A DNA stretch of 8,248 nucleotides from an uncultured Bacillota bacterium (GTDB lineage Bacteria; Bacillota_I; Bacilli_A; RF39; UBA660): assembly GCA_947176475.1 (NCBI GenBank), contig CAMWQX010000033.1, forward strand, positions 1 through 8,248. Direction: 5' to 3'. Below the pieces are notes generated by a model. That model made no database searches. It worked only from the letters and a program-made list of their open reading frames with translations, and was not told the origin of the DNA. This document shows positions 1 to 6,089 of the stretch, piece after piece (position 1 is the stretch's first letter; each line of letters starts with the position of its first letter). The translations under genes and the position numbers were made by a program.

Positions 1-75
1 TTTTTTTTTCAAGCATAAGACGGAATACTAGATCAGCCTCTGTCTCGTGGTCTCGGAGATGTGTATAATAGAAAG
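1..75. other. Illumina Nextera P7 adapter contamination (not genomic)
   Basis: Bases 10-33 match the P7 flow-cell oligo with three mismatches. Bases 34-41 match a Nextera i7 index (CAGCCTCG, N710) with one mismatch. Bases 42-56 match the Nextera read-2 linker with one mismatch. Bases 57-75 match the transposon mosaic end AGATGTGTATAAGAGACAG with two mismatches. The T run at 1-9 is what read-through past the end of the adapter gives (poly-A on the opposite strand). All seven mismatches are C>A or G>T, the A/C and G/T confusions typical of low-quality Illumina calls. Genomic sequence therefore starts at 76, and bases just after it may also carry read-end errors. The adapter contributes a false in-frame stop (69-71) upstream of parC and a false TATAAT at 64-69. 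Confidence 0.95.
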
Positions 76-77
76 GA

Positions 78-1901
78 TTAGATGGTATTCGTAAAGCCTT
101 CGAAACTGGACGCGGAAAAATTGTCGTTAAATGCCGTTATGAGTTTGTTAAAACTAAAGGCAAAGAACAAATTGTTATCAGTGAGATTCCTTTTGAGGTT
201 AACAAGCAACAATTAGTTAAGAAAATTGATGATATTCGTCTTGATCGCAAAGTCGATGGTATGGCTGAAGTTCGTGACGAATCCGATAAAGATGCCTTAG
301 TACGCATCGTTATTGATTTAAAAGCTGGTGCCGATAAGAATTTAATCATGAATTATCTTCTTAAAAACACTGATTGTCAATGTAACTATAACTATAATAT
401 GGTTACTATCGTTAATCGTCGTCCTAAACTAGTTGGTGTTTTAGGTATCTTAGATGCTTGGATAAATCATGCTAAAGAAGTTGTTCGTCTTCGCAGCGAA
501 ACTGATTTAGCTGTTGCCAGAAAAGAAATGCATTATACAGAAGGGTTAGTTAAAGCTATTAGCATTCTTGATGAAGTAATTCGGGTAATTCGCGCTAGTA
601 AAAACAAACAAGATGCTAAAGAAAATTTAGTTAAAGAATTTGACTTTACTCCCGAACAAGCCGAAGGTATAGTTATGTTACAATTATATAAATTAACTAA
701 TACTGACGTTGTAGAATTAGAGGAAAGATTAGCAACACTACGCAAAATCATTGCTGCTTTAGAAGCGATATTAGCTGATGAGACCAAACTTGAAGGTGTC
801 GTTAAAGATGAACTAAAGAAGATCAAAAAGGAATATGGTATTCCAAGACGTACCGAAATATCGGAAACTGTTACGGAAATTAATATCTCCGCTGAAGATT
901 TAATCGTTAAAGAAAATGTTATGATCGTGCTTTCTCATGAAGGATATATTAAAAAGGTTCCAATGAAGTCTTTCACTTCTGCAAATGGTGAAGAGGCCGC
1001 AATGAAACCTGGAGATTATGCTATTAATATTTATGAGACAACAACTCTTAATAAATTAATCATATTTACTAAGATGGGTAATTATATTTATGTACCAGTT
1101 AACGATGTTCCTTGGGCTAAATGGAAAGATTTAGGTAAACATGTAAGCAATATTGTTACAACAAATCCGGAAGATGAAGTAATTGCTTCGTTCATAATTG
1201 ATGAATCTAATATGAGTGATTCTGTTGTCTTCTTTACTAAAGAAGGTAATGTTAAACGTACGAAAATGGAAGACTTCGTTGTAAGCCGCTATACTAAGTT
1301 ATATACATCTATGAAATTAAAAGATGGAGATGTTATTACAAATATTGAAATCGAAAAGGATAATACGTTAATCATTACTAAGACAGGATATTATATTTCT
1401 TATAAGACAAGTGAAATTCCTCTTACTTCAAGTAAATCTGGTGGAGTTAAGGGAATAAATCTAAAAGACGATGAAGTTGTATCAGGACTTGTTTATGATG
1501 ATACAGATGAATACTTAAATGTCTTCACCAATCAAAAGACAGCTAAACGTATAAAATTAACCGATTTAACTCAATTATCCCGTGCTAAACGCGGAAGTAT
1601 GATTATGAAAAAAGTTAAAACTACTAATTATGAGGTTGTAAATGCTTTAATAACTCATACTAAAGATACCATTGGTCTAGCTATGTTAGAAGATGTCGGT
1701 ATCCTTAAAAATTCGGATATTTCGATTATGGATTTAGCAAGCACTGGTTCAAGTATTGCTAAAAAGAAATTTATAAAAGCTTTCAAATTTGCCGAGATTA
1801 TCAAACGTGTTGATGCTCCAAAGAAAAAAGTCGAAAAAGAGGAAAAGCCACAAAACGAGCCAGAACAGACCAATTTAGATTTTGAAAGTTTCAAAATATA
1901 G
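78..1901 (+). CDS. parC: DNA topoisomerase IV subunit A (ParC), 5'-truncated
   Basis: Topoisomerase IV (ParC2ParE2) decatenates daughter chromosomes and relaxes supercoils; ParC carries the DNA breakage-reunion and DNA-wrapping domains. The frame is open from codon 78, and homology runs well upstream of the first ATG (261): DGIRKAFETGRGK, then SEIPFEVNKQQLVKKID and VDGMAEVRDESD, closely matching staphylococcal ParC. The 607 visible residues correspond to roughly residue 220 onward of an approximately 800-residue protein. The winged-helix and tower region with the catalytic Tyr and the quinolone-resistance region is missing. The coiled-coil gate is clear (IRASKNKQDAKENL, then QLYKLTNTDV near 681-710). 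The C-terminal beta-pinwheel starts near 918 (LSHEGYIKK). At about 1575-1611, LSRAKRGSMIMKK replaces the QRRGGKG GyrA box, which favours ParC over GyrA. The Lys/Glu/Pro-rich tail ends in a TAG stop. parE would be expected upstream. The 261 start given by simple ORF calling is an artefact. Confidence 0.95.
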   Translation, partial: LDGIRKAFETGRGKIVVKCRYEFVKTKGKEQIVISEIPFEVNKQQLVKKIDDIRLDRKVDGMAEVRDESDKDALVRIVIDLKAGADKNLIMNYLLKNTDCQCNYNYNMVTIVNRRPKLVGVLGILDAWINHAKEVVRLRSETDLAVARKEMHYTEGLVKAISILDEVIRVIRASKNKQDAKENLVKEFDFTPEQAEGIVMLQLYKLTNTDVVELEERLATLRKIIAALEAILADETKLEGVVKDELKKIKKEYGIPRRTEISETVTEINISAEDLIVKENVMIVLSHEGYIKKVPMKSFTSANGEEAAMKPGDYAINIYETTTLNKLIIFTKMGNYIYVPVNDVPWAKWKDLGKHVSNIVTTNPEDEVIASFIIDESNMSDSVVFFTKEGNVKRTKMEDFVVSRYTKLYTSMKLKDGDVITNIEIEKDNTLIITKTGYYISYKTSEIPLTSSKSGGVKGINLKDDEVVSGLVYDDTDEYLNVFTNQKTAKRIKLTDLTQLSRAKRGSMIMKKVKTTNYEVVNALITHTKDTIGLAMLEDVGILKNSDISIMDLASTGSSIAKKKFIKAFKFAEIIKRVDAPKKKVEKEEKPQNEPEQTNLDFESFKI

Positions 1902-1908
1902 AAATAAT

Positions 1909-1944
1909 AACCATCTATTTGAATATATTTAAGTAGGTGGTTTT
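1909..1944 (+). terminator. Hairpin after parC, terminator-like and overlapping the ylbD RBS
   Basis: Bases 1909-1923 pair with 1928-1942 in an uninterrupted 15-bp stem, three pairs being G-U, with a TATA tetraloop (1924-1927). T's follow at 1941-1944 and 1946-1947. It starts 8 bases after the parC stop, as an intrinsic terminator would. The 3' arm also contains the ylbD Shine-Dalgarno AGGTGG. It could therefore terminate parC transcription, block ylbD translation, or both. No convincing promoter lies between the hairpin and ylbD. Confidence 0.65.
1935..1940 (+). promoter_or_regulatory. Shine-Dalgarno site of ylbD, sequestered in a hairpin
   Basis: AGGTGG lies 7 bases before the ATG at 1948 and fixes that start. 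All six bases are paired in the 1909-1942 stem, so initiation on a read-through transcript may need the hairpin to open. Confidence 0.7.
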
Positions 1945-1947
1945 ATT

Positions 1948-2289
1948 ATGGACAAAAAAGAACAATTTAAAAACTTCATGAGTAATCATCCAGAATTAGT
2001 AGGATTTATTCAAAGAAAAGAAATGACTTGGCAAGAATTCTATGAAATATATGATATTTATGGGGAAAATAGTGATGCCTGGGATAAATACTTTAATAAG
2101 GATACACGAGCCAAAGAAGATATTCTTGGGGAATTAACAGGACTTTTTAAAAATGTGAACATTGATTCAATTCAAAATCATGTTAATAATGCCCAAAAGG
2201 CCATTAATATAATTCAGGAACTAACCAAAAAGACGCCTGAAGTTGATACTAAAGTGGAAAGACCAATAACAAAGTTTTATGGTGATTAA
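1948..2289 (+). CDS. ylbD: YlbD-like small protein
   Basis: This is a 113-residue soluble protein with no signal peptide or membrane segment. The N-terminal half has the pattern I recall for the YlbD family (Pfam YlbD_coat): NHPELV at 13-18, then TWQEFYEIYDIYGE at 27-40 and W45..Y48. The second half is predicted helical (about 55-95), with a charged tail ending in TKFYGD. YlbD is called a putative spore coat protein in Bacillus, but its biochemical role is unknown. Nothing else in this window suggests sporulation, so the coat label should not be taken as a function here. It is followed by ylbE in the same order as in B. subtilis, which supports both assignments. In B. subtilis these genes sit in the ylb cluster, so the position behind parC differs. 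The start is fixed by AGGTGG 7 bases upstream. Confidence 0.75.
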   Translation: MDKKEQFKNFMSNHPELVGFIQRKEMTWQEFYEIYDIYGENSDAWDKYFNKDTRAKEDILGELTGLFKNVNIDSIQNHVNNAQKAINIIQELTKKTPEVDTKVERPITKFYGD

Positions 2290-2510
2290 TGGAACTAGAG
2301 TTACTACTTAAAATAGATGAAGATAAGAATCTCCATGAATATTTATATTCCCATTCGGAATGGTATCGCTATTTAAATCGTAACAAAAGCAACTTTGAAT
2401 TATTAAAGAAAGAATATAAAAACTACAAGCACAACAATACCATGAATAAAGTTAATGATACCATTGATAATATTGAACTCATAACGAATATCTTAAAAAT
2501 TGTAGAGTAA
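2289..2510 (+). CDS. ylbE: YlbE-like small protein
   Basis: This 73-residue charged, probably helical, cytoplasmic protein has no membrane segment. The core HEYLYSHSEWYRYLNRN (residues 16-32) matches the YlbE-family pattern of an aromatic Trp-Tyr-Arg segment followed by L-x-R-N. Function is unknown in all members I know of. Its ATG overlaps the ylbD stop in TAATG (one shared base), and only a weak GGTGAT precedes it closely. It is therefore probably translated by coupling to ylbD, and the two products are likely needed together (inference). The TAA stop lies inside the stem of the following terminator. Confidence 0.7.
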   Translation: MELELLLKIDEDKNLHEYLYSHSEWYRYLNRNKSNFELLKKEYKNYKHNNTMNKVNDTIDNIELITNILKIVE

Positions 2511-2530
2511 TAGTATAATTACTCTTTTTT
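2504..2530 (+). terminator. Intrinsic terminator of ylbD-ylbE
   Basis: AGAGTAAT (2504-2511) pairs perfectly with ATTACTCT (2518-2525) around a six-base loop, followed directly by T's to 2530. The stem includes the ylbE stop codon. It separates the Ylb pair from the pilin block. Confidence 0.8.
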
Positions 2531-2532
2531 GC

Positions 2533-2561
2533 TTGCTAAAATATCTTTGTTAAACTATAAT
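2533..2561 (+). promoter_or_regulatory. Sigma-A-type promoter of the large pilin-like gene
   Basis: TTGCTA (2533-2538), a 17-base spacer and a perfect TATAAT (2556-2561) lie just after the previous terminator. Transcription would begin near 2568, giving a leader of about 24 bases. AATAGAAAGA at 2570-2579 recurs at the same distance from the -10 box in front of the second pilin gene. Confidence 0.75.
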
Positions 2562-2591
2562 AAAAATAGAATAGAAAGATAGGTTTGATAT

Positions 2592-4475
2592 ATGAAAAAG
2601 AAACGAAATGGTTTTACATTAGTCGAATTACTAGCTGTTATTATCATATTAGCAATTATCATGATTATAGCAATACCAGCTGTAATTGAATCGTTAAATA
2701 AGTCCAGAAAGCAGACATTCTTCGAATATGCTCAAAACGTTCGAATGAAAGCCGAACAACAATATATCCAAGATTTAGACTTAAATAAAGAGAGAACTGA
2801 CTGTTATGTTTATGACATAAAAACCGATATTGGTTTAGGAGACACTGGTTCTTTTGATGGATGGGTTAAAGTCAAAAGGGAACGCGCTAGCAGTGGTTCT
2901 AAAACAGCTGTCGTAAGTATAAAGGCAACCGATGTTATTCAATCCGTTCATACATGTACTGTTGCAGAAAGTGGATCTTGTAAGCCAAACGAAGGATATT
3001 TTGTTCCCGAGGGAAGTAAATCCATTGATGTTACAAAATCTATAAAAGAAGGCCAAAAAGTATGTGTAAATTATCAAATCGCCAATAATGGTGCTCTACA
3101 GACTGTTGATATGGGGTGTAAGACATATGCTCAGGCAACCGATGTGTTAGATACTTATAAATATGCTGTTGAAGTTACTTTAACTAATAAACAGTATTCT
3201 GTTCAAGATGTCTTATTCAGTGAAGATATGTCTCAAGAGGCTTTTTATGCTGAAATAGATAAATTTAGAGAAGCTCATAAAGGTAGTGCAAACGCCTTAG
3301 CAATCACAGCTCCTTCATGTACGGCAAATTCCGGAACAGAACAAAAAGGAACAACTACTATGAGTAATATTGTGGGAATCGGAAGTACGACAACTTCAAG
3401 AGGAACTATTCAAAATGTAACCAGTTCATCAGCAACTCACGGAACTACTCAAGTTGGAACAACCGAACCAACAACGCGAGGAACAACTCAAGTAGGGGTA
3501 TCGGAAGCAACAACTCAAGGAACTATTCCAAATACAACCACAACAACTATTGATGTCAAAGATACGACTTTATTACTAAATAACTTAACGATAAGTGGTT
3601 ATGATATAAACTTTAGTCCATTGACATTCTACTATAGTTTATCTGTACCATATGAAACGACAAGTCTTTCTATAAATGCCGTTCCAAACGTTAATGATGG
3701 TACAGTCAAAGTTCAAACAAGTGGACAAGATAATCTGGCTGTTGGAAATAATAGGGTAGTTACAGAAGTATTTAATACTGTGACCGGAAAGCGTTCATAC
3801 TATAACATTACCGTTAGAAGATATGCATCAGGAGAAACACCAAATCAACCTACTAAACCAGGCCATAATAATACGACCGCACCTCGTCCAGGTGGTTTAC
3901 CAGATCCGACAATCGAAGAAAGTGATGCCTCATTAAGCTCATTGGCTGTATCGGGATATCCATCATTGGATTTTAATCCAAGTGTTTATGAATATACCTT
4001 AGAAACAACTGGAGCAACGGAAATTCATCCATATTATAAGACAAGTGCTAAAGGCGCTATCGTAACTGTATCGGGAAATACGGATTTGAAAGACGGATCA
4101 CAAGTTATCTTAACTGTTAAATCACCAAACGGTTTCTACACTAAAACTTATACTATTAATATCAAAGAGAACAAACCAACATCTACAAGTACCAAAGTTA
4201 TAAGAGGTATAGCAATTGGCTTAGCTGTACTATTAATCGCGATATTAATAATCTATGCTATTACTAAAAATAATCGCAAATCGATAAAAGATGACGATAA
4301 TATAAATGACCCAACAAGACAAGCAAGCAACAATGTTGTCACACCAACTTTAATGAATAATCAAGCTGGAAACGGAGTCCAAAATGTCTTCCAAGCCAAT
4401 GATCAAGCTAACCAAAATGTCGTACCAACAACGCCAACGGACAATAATAACGATAATCAAGGAACTCCTCAATAG
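2592..4475 (+). CDS. Large prepilin-like surface protein with cadherin-like domains and a second membrane anchor
   Basis: This is a 627-residue multidomain protein. The class III signal MKKKRNG|FTLVELLAVI has prepilin peptidase cleavage predicted after Gly7, Glu at mature position 5 and a hydrophobic helix at about 8-30. A pilin-like head (31-240) has Cys71, 122, 130, 158 and 176 and the motif YDIKTDIGLGDTG (74-86), shared with the next gene. Cys243 follows. A Thr/Ser-rich stalk (about 250-320) has three 13-residue repeats. Two domains, about 325-410 and 444-526, follow the cadherin-like beta-sandwich pattern (L..L.ISGY...F.P....Y.L.V, ending Y.I.VRR or Y.I.IKE), separated by a Pro-rich linker. 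A second hydrophobic helix (about 536-557) is followed by KNNRK and an Asn/Gln/Thr-rich tail to the end. Positive charges after helix 2 predict a cytoplasmic tail, so the protein looks membrane-tethered at both ends. Ordinary pilins are 120-200 residues with one helix. It has its own promoter and AGGT before the ATG. An adhesin or surface scaffold role is inference; a fibre subunit is less likely. Confidence 0.8.
   Translation: MKKKRNGFTLVELLAVIIILAIIMIIAIPAVIESLNKSRKQTFFEYAQNVRMKAEQQYIQDLDLNKERTDCYVYDIKTDIGLGDTGSFDGWVKVKRERASSGSKTAVVSIKATDVIQSVHTCTVAESGSCKPNEGYFVPEGSKSIDVTKSIKEGQKVCVNYQIANNGALQTVDMGCKTYAQATDVLDTYKYAVEVTLTNKQYSVQDVLFSEDMSQEAFYAEIDKFREAHKGSANALAITAPSCTANSGTEQKGTTTMSNIVGIGSTTTSRGTIQNVTSSSATHGTTQVGTTEPTTRGTTQVGVSEATTQGTIPNTTTTTIDVKDTTLLLNNLTISGYDINFSPLTFYYSLSVPYETTSLSINAVPNVNDGTVKVQTSGQDNLAVGNNRVVTEVFNTVTGKRSYYNITVRRYASGETPNQPTKPGHNNTTAPRPGGLPDPTIEESDASLSSLAVSGYPSLDFNPSVYEYTLETTGATEIHPYYKTSAKGAIVTVSGNTDLKDGSQVILTVKSPNGFYTKTYTINIKENKPTSTSTKVIRGIAIGLAVLLIAILIIYAITKNNRKSIKDDDNINDPTRQASNNVVTPTLMNNQAGNGVQNVFQANDQANQNVVPTTPTDNNNDNQGTPQ
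3432..3548 (+). repeat. Three degenerate 39-bp repeats encoding a Thr-rich stalk
   Basis: Units at 3432-3470, 3471-3509 and 3510-3548 encode ATHGTTQVGTTEP, TTRGTTQVGVSEA and TTQGTIPNTTTTT. A weaker related stretch (TTSRGTIQNVTSSS) precedes them. The pattern is (A/T)T-x-GT(T/I)-x-(V/N), rich in hydroxyl residues. It probably forms an extended, possibly O-glycosylated, spacer between the pilin head and the beta-sandwich domains. Confidence 0.75.
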
Positions 4476-4491
4476 AGTTTCCTTGAATTAT
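4453..4491 (+). other. Imperfect hairpin at the end of the large pilin-like gene
   Basis: CAAGGAACTC (4458-4467) pairs with GAGTTTCCTTG (4475-4485) with one unpaired base. ATAAT (4453-4457) extends the stem with ATTAT (4487-4491) around a bulged A. The stop codon TAG (4473-4475) lies at the loop edge. No T run follows, so it is not a standard intrinsic terminator. It may stabilise the mRNA 3' end or act as a weak terminator. Confidence 0.5.
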
Positions 4492-4516
4492 TGATGTTAA
4501 GTTACAAGCAAAGGTA

Positions 4517-4545
4517 TTGACTAAATAAAAATTAGTTTATATAAT
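4517..4545 (+). promoter_or_regulatory. Strong sigma-A-type promoter of the small pilin-like gene
   Basis: TTGACT (4517-4522), a 17-base spacer and a perfect TATAAT (4540-4545) differ from the consensus at only one of 12 positions. Transcription would start near 4552 with a leader of about 23 bases. AATAGAAAGA (4554-4563) and AGAGGA (4561-4566), 8 bases before the ATG, follow. A second TATAAT at 4551-4556 has no well-placed -35 box. Confidence 0.8.
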
Positions 4546-4574
4546 TGAATTATAATAGAAAGAGGAATTAAAAT

Positions 4575-5114
4575 ATGAGAAAGAAAAATGGTTTTACACT
4601 AGTTGAATTACTAGCAGTTATCGTTGTTTTAGCAATCATCATGATTATCGCCATTCCATCCGTGCTAGATACAATGAACAATGCAAGAAGAAAGACTTTC
4701 GTTCTTGAAGCACAAAAAGTATTTAAATCAACACAAGAACAATATACGATGGATTCACAATCATCAATCCCTGGAGCAGGAGTATATATTTACAATATTA
4801 AAACCGATTTAGGAACTACTGATACCGGAAATTATCTTGGATTCGTTATCGTTGATGCTGAAGACGTAGACAATCCTCAATACATTATCTATCTATGGGA
4901 TAACAACTACATGCTATTCAATTATAACGTAAATGCTTCTGGAGGATTCCCTGATCCAACTGATACTTCAACAGTTCAAGGATTTAACTCTTCAACAGTT
5001 GCTCAATTCAATAGTGAATATCCTGCATGTAATAATTACTTAGGAGACTCACGTGTATCTGCTGGTGCCTTCTGCATGAACCGCCATGGTTTAAAATTTA
5101 CACCAACAGCATAA
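4575..5114 (+). CDS. Type IV prepilin-like protein
   Basis: This 179-residue protein has a class III signal, MRKKNG|FTLVELLAVI. Cleavage is predicted after Gly6, with Glu at mature position 5 and a single hydrophobic helix at about 7-29. Up to residue 85 it aligns without gaps with the large upstream protein when both are numbered from the cleavage site. The shared YNIKTDLGTTDTG (73-85) lies at the same mature position, so the two are paralogues. The head is short; Cys152 and Cys167 near the C-terminus could form a disulphide. Size and layout fit a pilin or pseudopilin exported to the cell surface after prepilin peptidase processing. No assembly ATPase, platform protein or peptidase is in this window, so the machine it serves is unknown. 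A near-consensus promoter and SD suggest strong expression, and a strong terminator follows. It could be the major subunit of a pilus or a pseudopilin of a competence- or secretion-like system. Confidence 0.85.
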   Translation: MRKKNGFTLVELLAVIVVLAIIMIIAIPSVLDTMNNARRKTFVLEAQKVFKSTQEQYTMDSQSSIPGAGVYIYNIKTDLGTTDTGNYLGFVIVDAEDVDNPQYIIYLWDNNYMLFNYNVNASGGFPDPTDTSTVQGFNSSTVAQFNSEYPACNNYLGDSRVSAGAFCMNRHGLKFTPTA

Positions 5115-5130
5115 TAAGATTTAAAAATAT

Positions 5131-5158
5131 AAAAACAACTATTTTAGTTGTTTTTTTT
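5131..5158 (+). terminator. Intrinsic terminator after the small pilin-like gene
   Basis: AAAAACAACT (5131-5140) pairs with AGTTGTTTTT (5146-5155) around ATTTT, and T's continue to 5158. It starts 16 bases after the stop codon. Confidence 0.85.
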
Positions 5159-5159
5159 A

Positions 5160-5168
5160 TGCTATAAT
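5160..5168 (+). promoter_or_regulatory. Candidate extended -10 promoter for nfo-rnfC-rnfD
   Basis: TGCTATAAT is a perfect extended -10 (TGN-TATAAT) right after the preceding terminator. No good -35 box lies 16-18 bases upstream, where the sequence is the terminator itself. The predicted start near 5175 leaves a leader of only about 12 bases, just enough for the SD. It is plausible because a new transcript is needed after the terminator. Confidence 0.5.
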
Positions 5169-5175
5169 TAATGGT

Positions 5176-5181
5176 AGGTGA
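5176..5181 (+). promoter_or_regulatory. Shine-Dalgarno site deciding the nfo start
   Basis: AGGTGA ends 5 bases before the GTG at 5187. The upstream in-frame GTG at 5178 lies inside this site and has no SD of its own. Starting at 5187 also gives the family's usual N-terminus (MLIIGSHVS). Confidence 0.8.
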
Positions 5182-5186
5182 TAGAA

Positions 5187-6077
5187 GTGTTAATAATAGG
5201 AAGTCATGTATCATATAAAAATGATACGCAATTAGTCGGTTCAGTTAAAGAAGCTCTAAGTTATGGAGCTAATGCCTTTATGTTTTATACAGGCGCTCCT
5301 CAAAATACTCAAAGAGGAGAAATAAATGATCTAATAACGGTAGAAGCTTTAAAACTTATGAAAGAAAACAATATAGCTTTAGAAAATGTTATTTGTCATG
5401 CTCCATATATCGTAAACCTAGCAAATAACTCCGATATGGATAAGTATAATTTTGCTATTGAATTTTTGCGCAAGGAAATCGAAAGATGTATGACTCTTGG
5501 GGTAAGAGGGATTGTATTACATCCAGGAAGTGCCACTAAGCTAGATCGCGAATATGCCATAGATAATATTGTCTATGCTTTAAATAAGATTTTAATGCCT
5601 GAAGATAATATTGTTATTTTGCTAGAAACAATGGCTGGAAAAGGTACTGAATTAGGAATCAATATTGATGAACTGGCCTATATAATTGATCATGTCGAAT
5701 TAAAAGATAAAGTTGGGGTATGTTTAGATACTTGTCATTTAAATGACTCAGGTATTGATATTAATAATATAGATTCTTATTTAGATGAATTTGATTCGCG
5801 TATTGGTCTTAATAAAATTGGCTGTATTCATGTGAATGATTCTAAAAATCCCTTAGGTTCTAAAAAGGATCGCCACGAAAATTTAGGATATGGTACAATT
5901 GGTTTTGATGCCATTATAAACGTTATTTATAACGAACGCCTAGCAAATATACCCAAAATATTAGAAACACCTTATATTGATCGTATATATGCTCCATATA
6001 AACACGAAATAACAATGATAAAAAATAAGACATTTAATCCTAATTTAATAAATGATATATTAAATGATAATAAGTAG
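5187..6077 (+). CDS. nfo: Endonuclease IV (deoxyribonuclease IV, AP endonuclease)
   Basis: Endonuclease IV cleaves DNA 5' of abasic sites and clears blocked 3' ends in base excision repair, using three zinc ions in a TIM barrel. The 296-residue product matches the family end to end, beginning MLIIGSHVS and with FYTGAPQN at 33-40. All nine expected metal ligands are visible: His71 (CHAPY), His112 (LHPG), Glu147 (ETMAGKG), Asp181 and His184 (DTCH), His215 (HVND), Asp228 and His230 (KDRHEN) and Glu260 (LETPY). The enzyme should therefore be active. Start GTG 5187 is chosen over GTG 5178 on SD placement and homology. Only 12 bases separate it from rnfC, so the two are probably co-transcribed, although no functional link between AP-site repair and Rnf electron transfer is established. 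The stop is TAG. Confidence 0.95.
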   Translation: MLIIGSHVSYKNDTQLVGSVKEALSYGANAFMFYTGAPQNTQRGEINDLITVEALKLMKENNIALENVICHAPYIVNLANNSDMDKYNFAIEFLRKEIERCMTLGVRGIVLHPGSATKLDREYAIDNIVYALNKILMPEDNIVILLETMAGKGTELGINIDELAYIIDHVELKDKVGVCLDTCHLNDSGIDINNIDSYLDEFDSRIGLNKIGCIHVNDSKNPLGSKKDRHENLGYGTIGFDAIINVIYNERLANIPKILETPYIDRIYAPYKHEITMIKNKTFNPNLINDILNDNK

Positions 6078-6089
6078 GGAAGTGCAATT

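Noticed and set aside
64..75. TATAAT followed by AGAAAGG, resembling a -10 box and ribosome site
   Set aside because: It is the transposon mosaic end TATAAGAGACAG with two base-call errors, so it is not genomic; its likeness to the pilin leader at 4551-4562 is chance.
137..349. Minus-strand open frame of 70 codons
   Set aside because: It lies wholly within the well-supported parC frame and resembles no protein I know.
533..826. Minus-strand open frame of 97 codons
   Set aside because: Ser/Leu-rich shadow of the parC coiled-coil region with no family likeness.
1655..1894. Minus-strand open frame of 79 codons
   Set aside because: Shadow of the parC C-terminus, whose Lys/Glu-rich codons read as Phe/Ser on the other strand.
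78..1901. GyrA rather than ParC
   Set aside because: No QRRGGKG GyrA box, and the coiled-coil and pinwheel segments match staphylococcal ParC closely.
2835..3077. Minus-strand open frame of 80 codons
   Set aside because: Inside the pilin-head coding region; no SD or family pattern.
3432..3548. CRISPR array or transposon repeats
   Set aside because: The repeats are degenerate, contiguous, in frame and coding, with no spacers or terminal inverted repeats.
5178..5187. nfo start at GTG 5178
   Set aside because: It lies inside the AGGTGA SD; GTG 5187 has correct SD spacing and gives the usual N-terminus.
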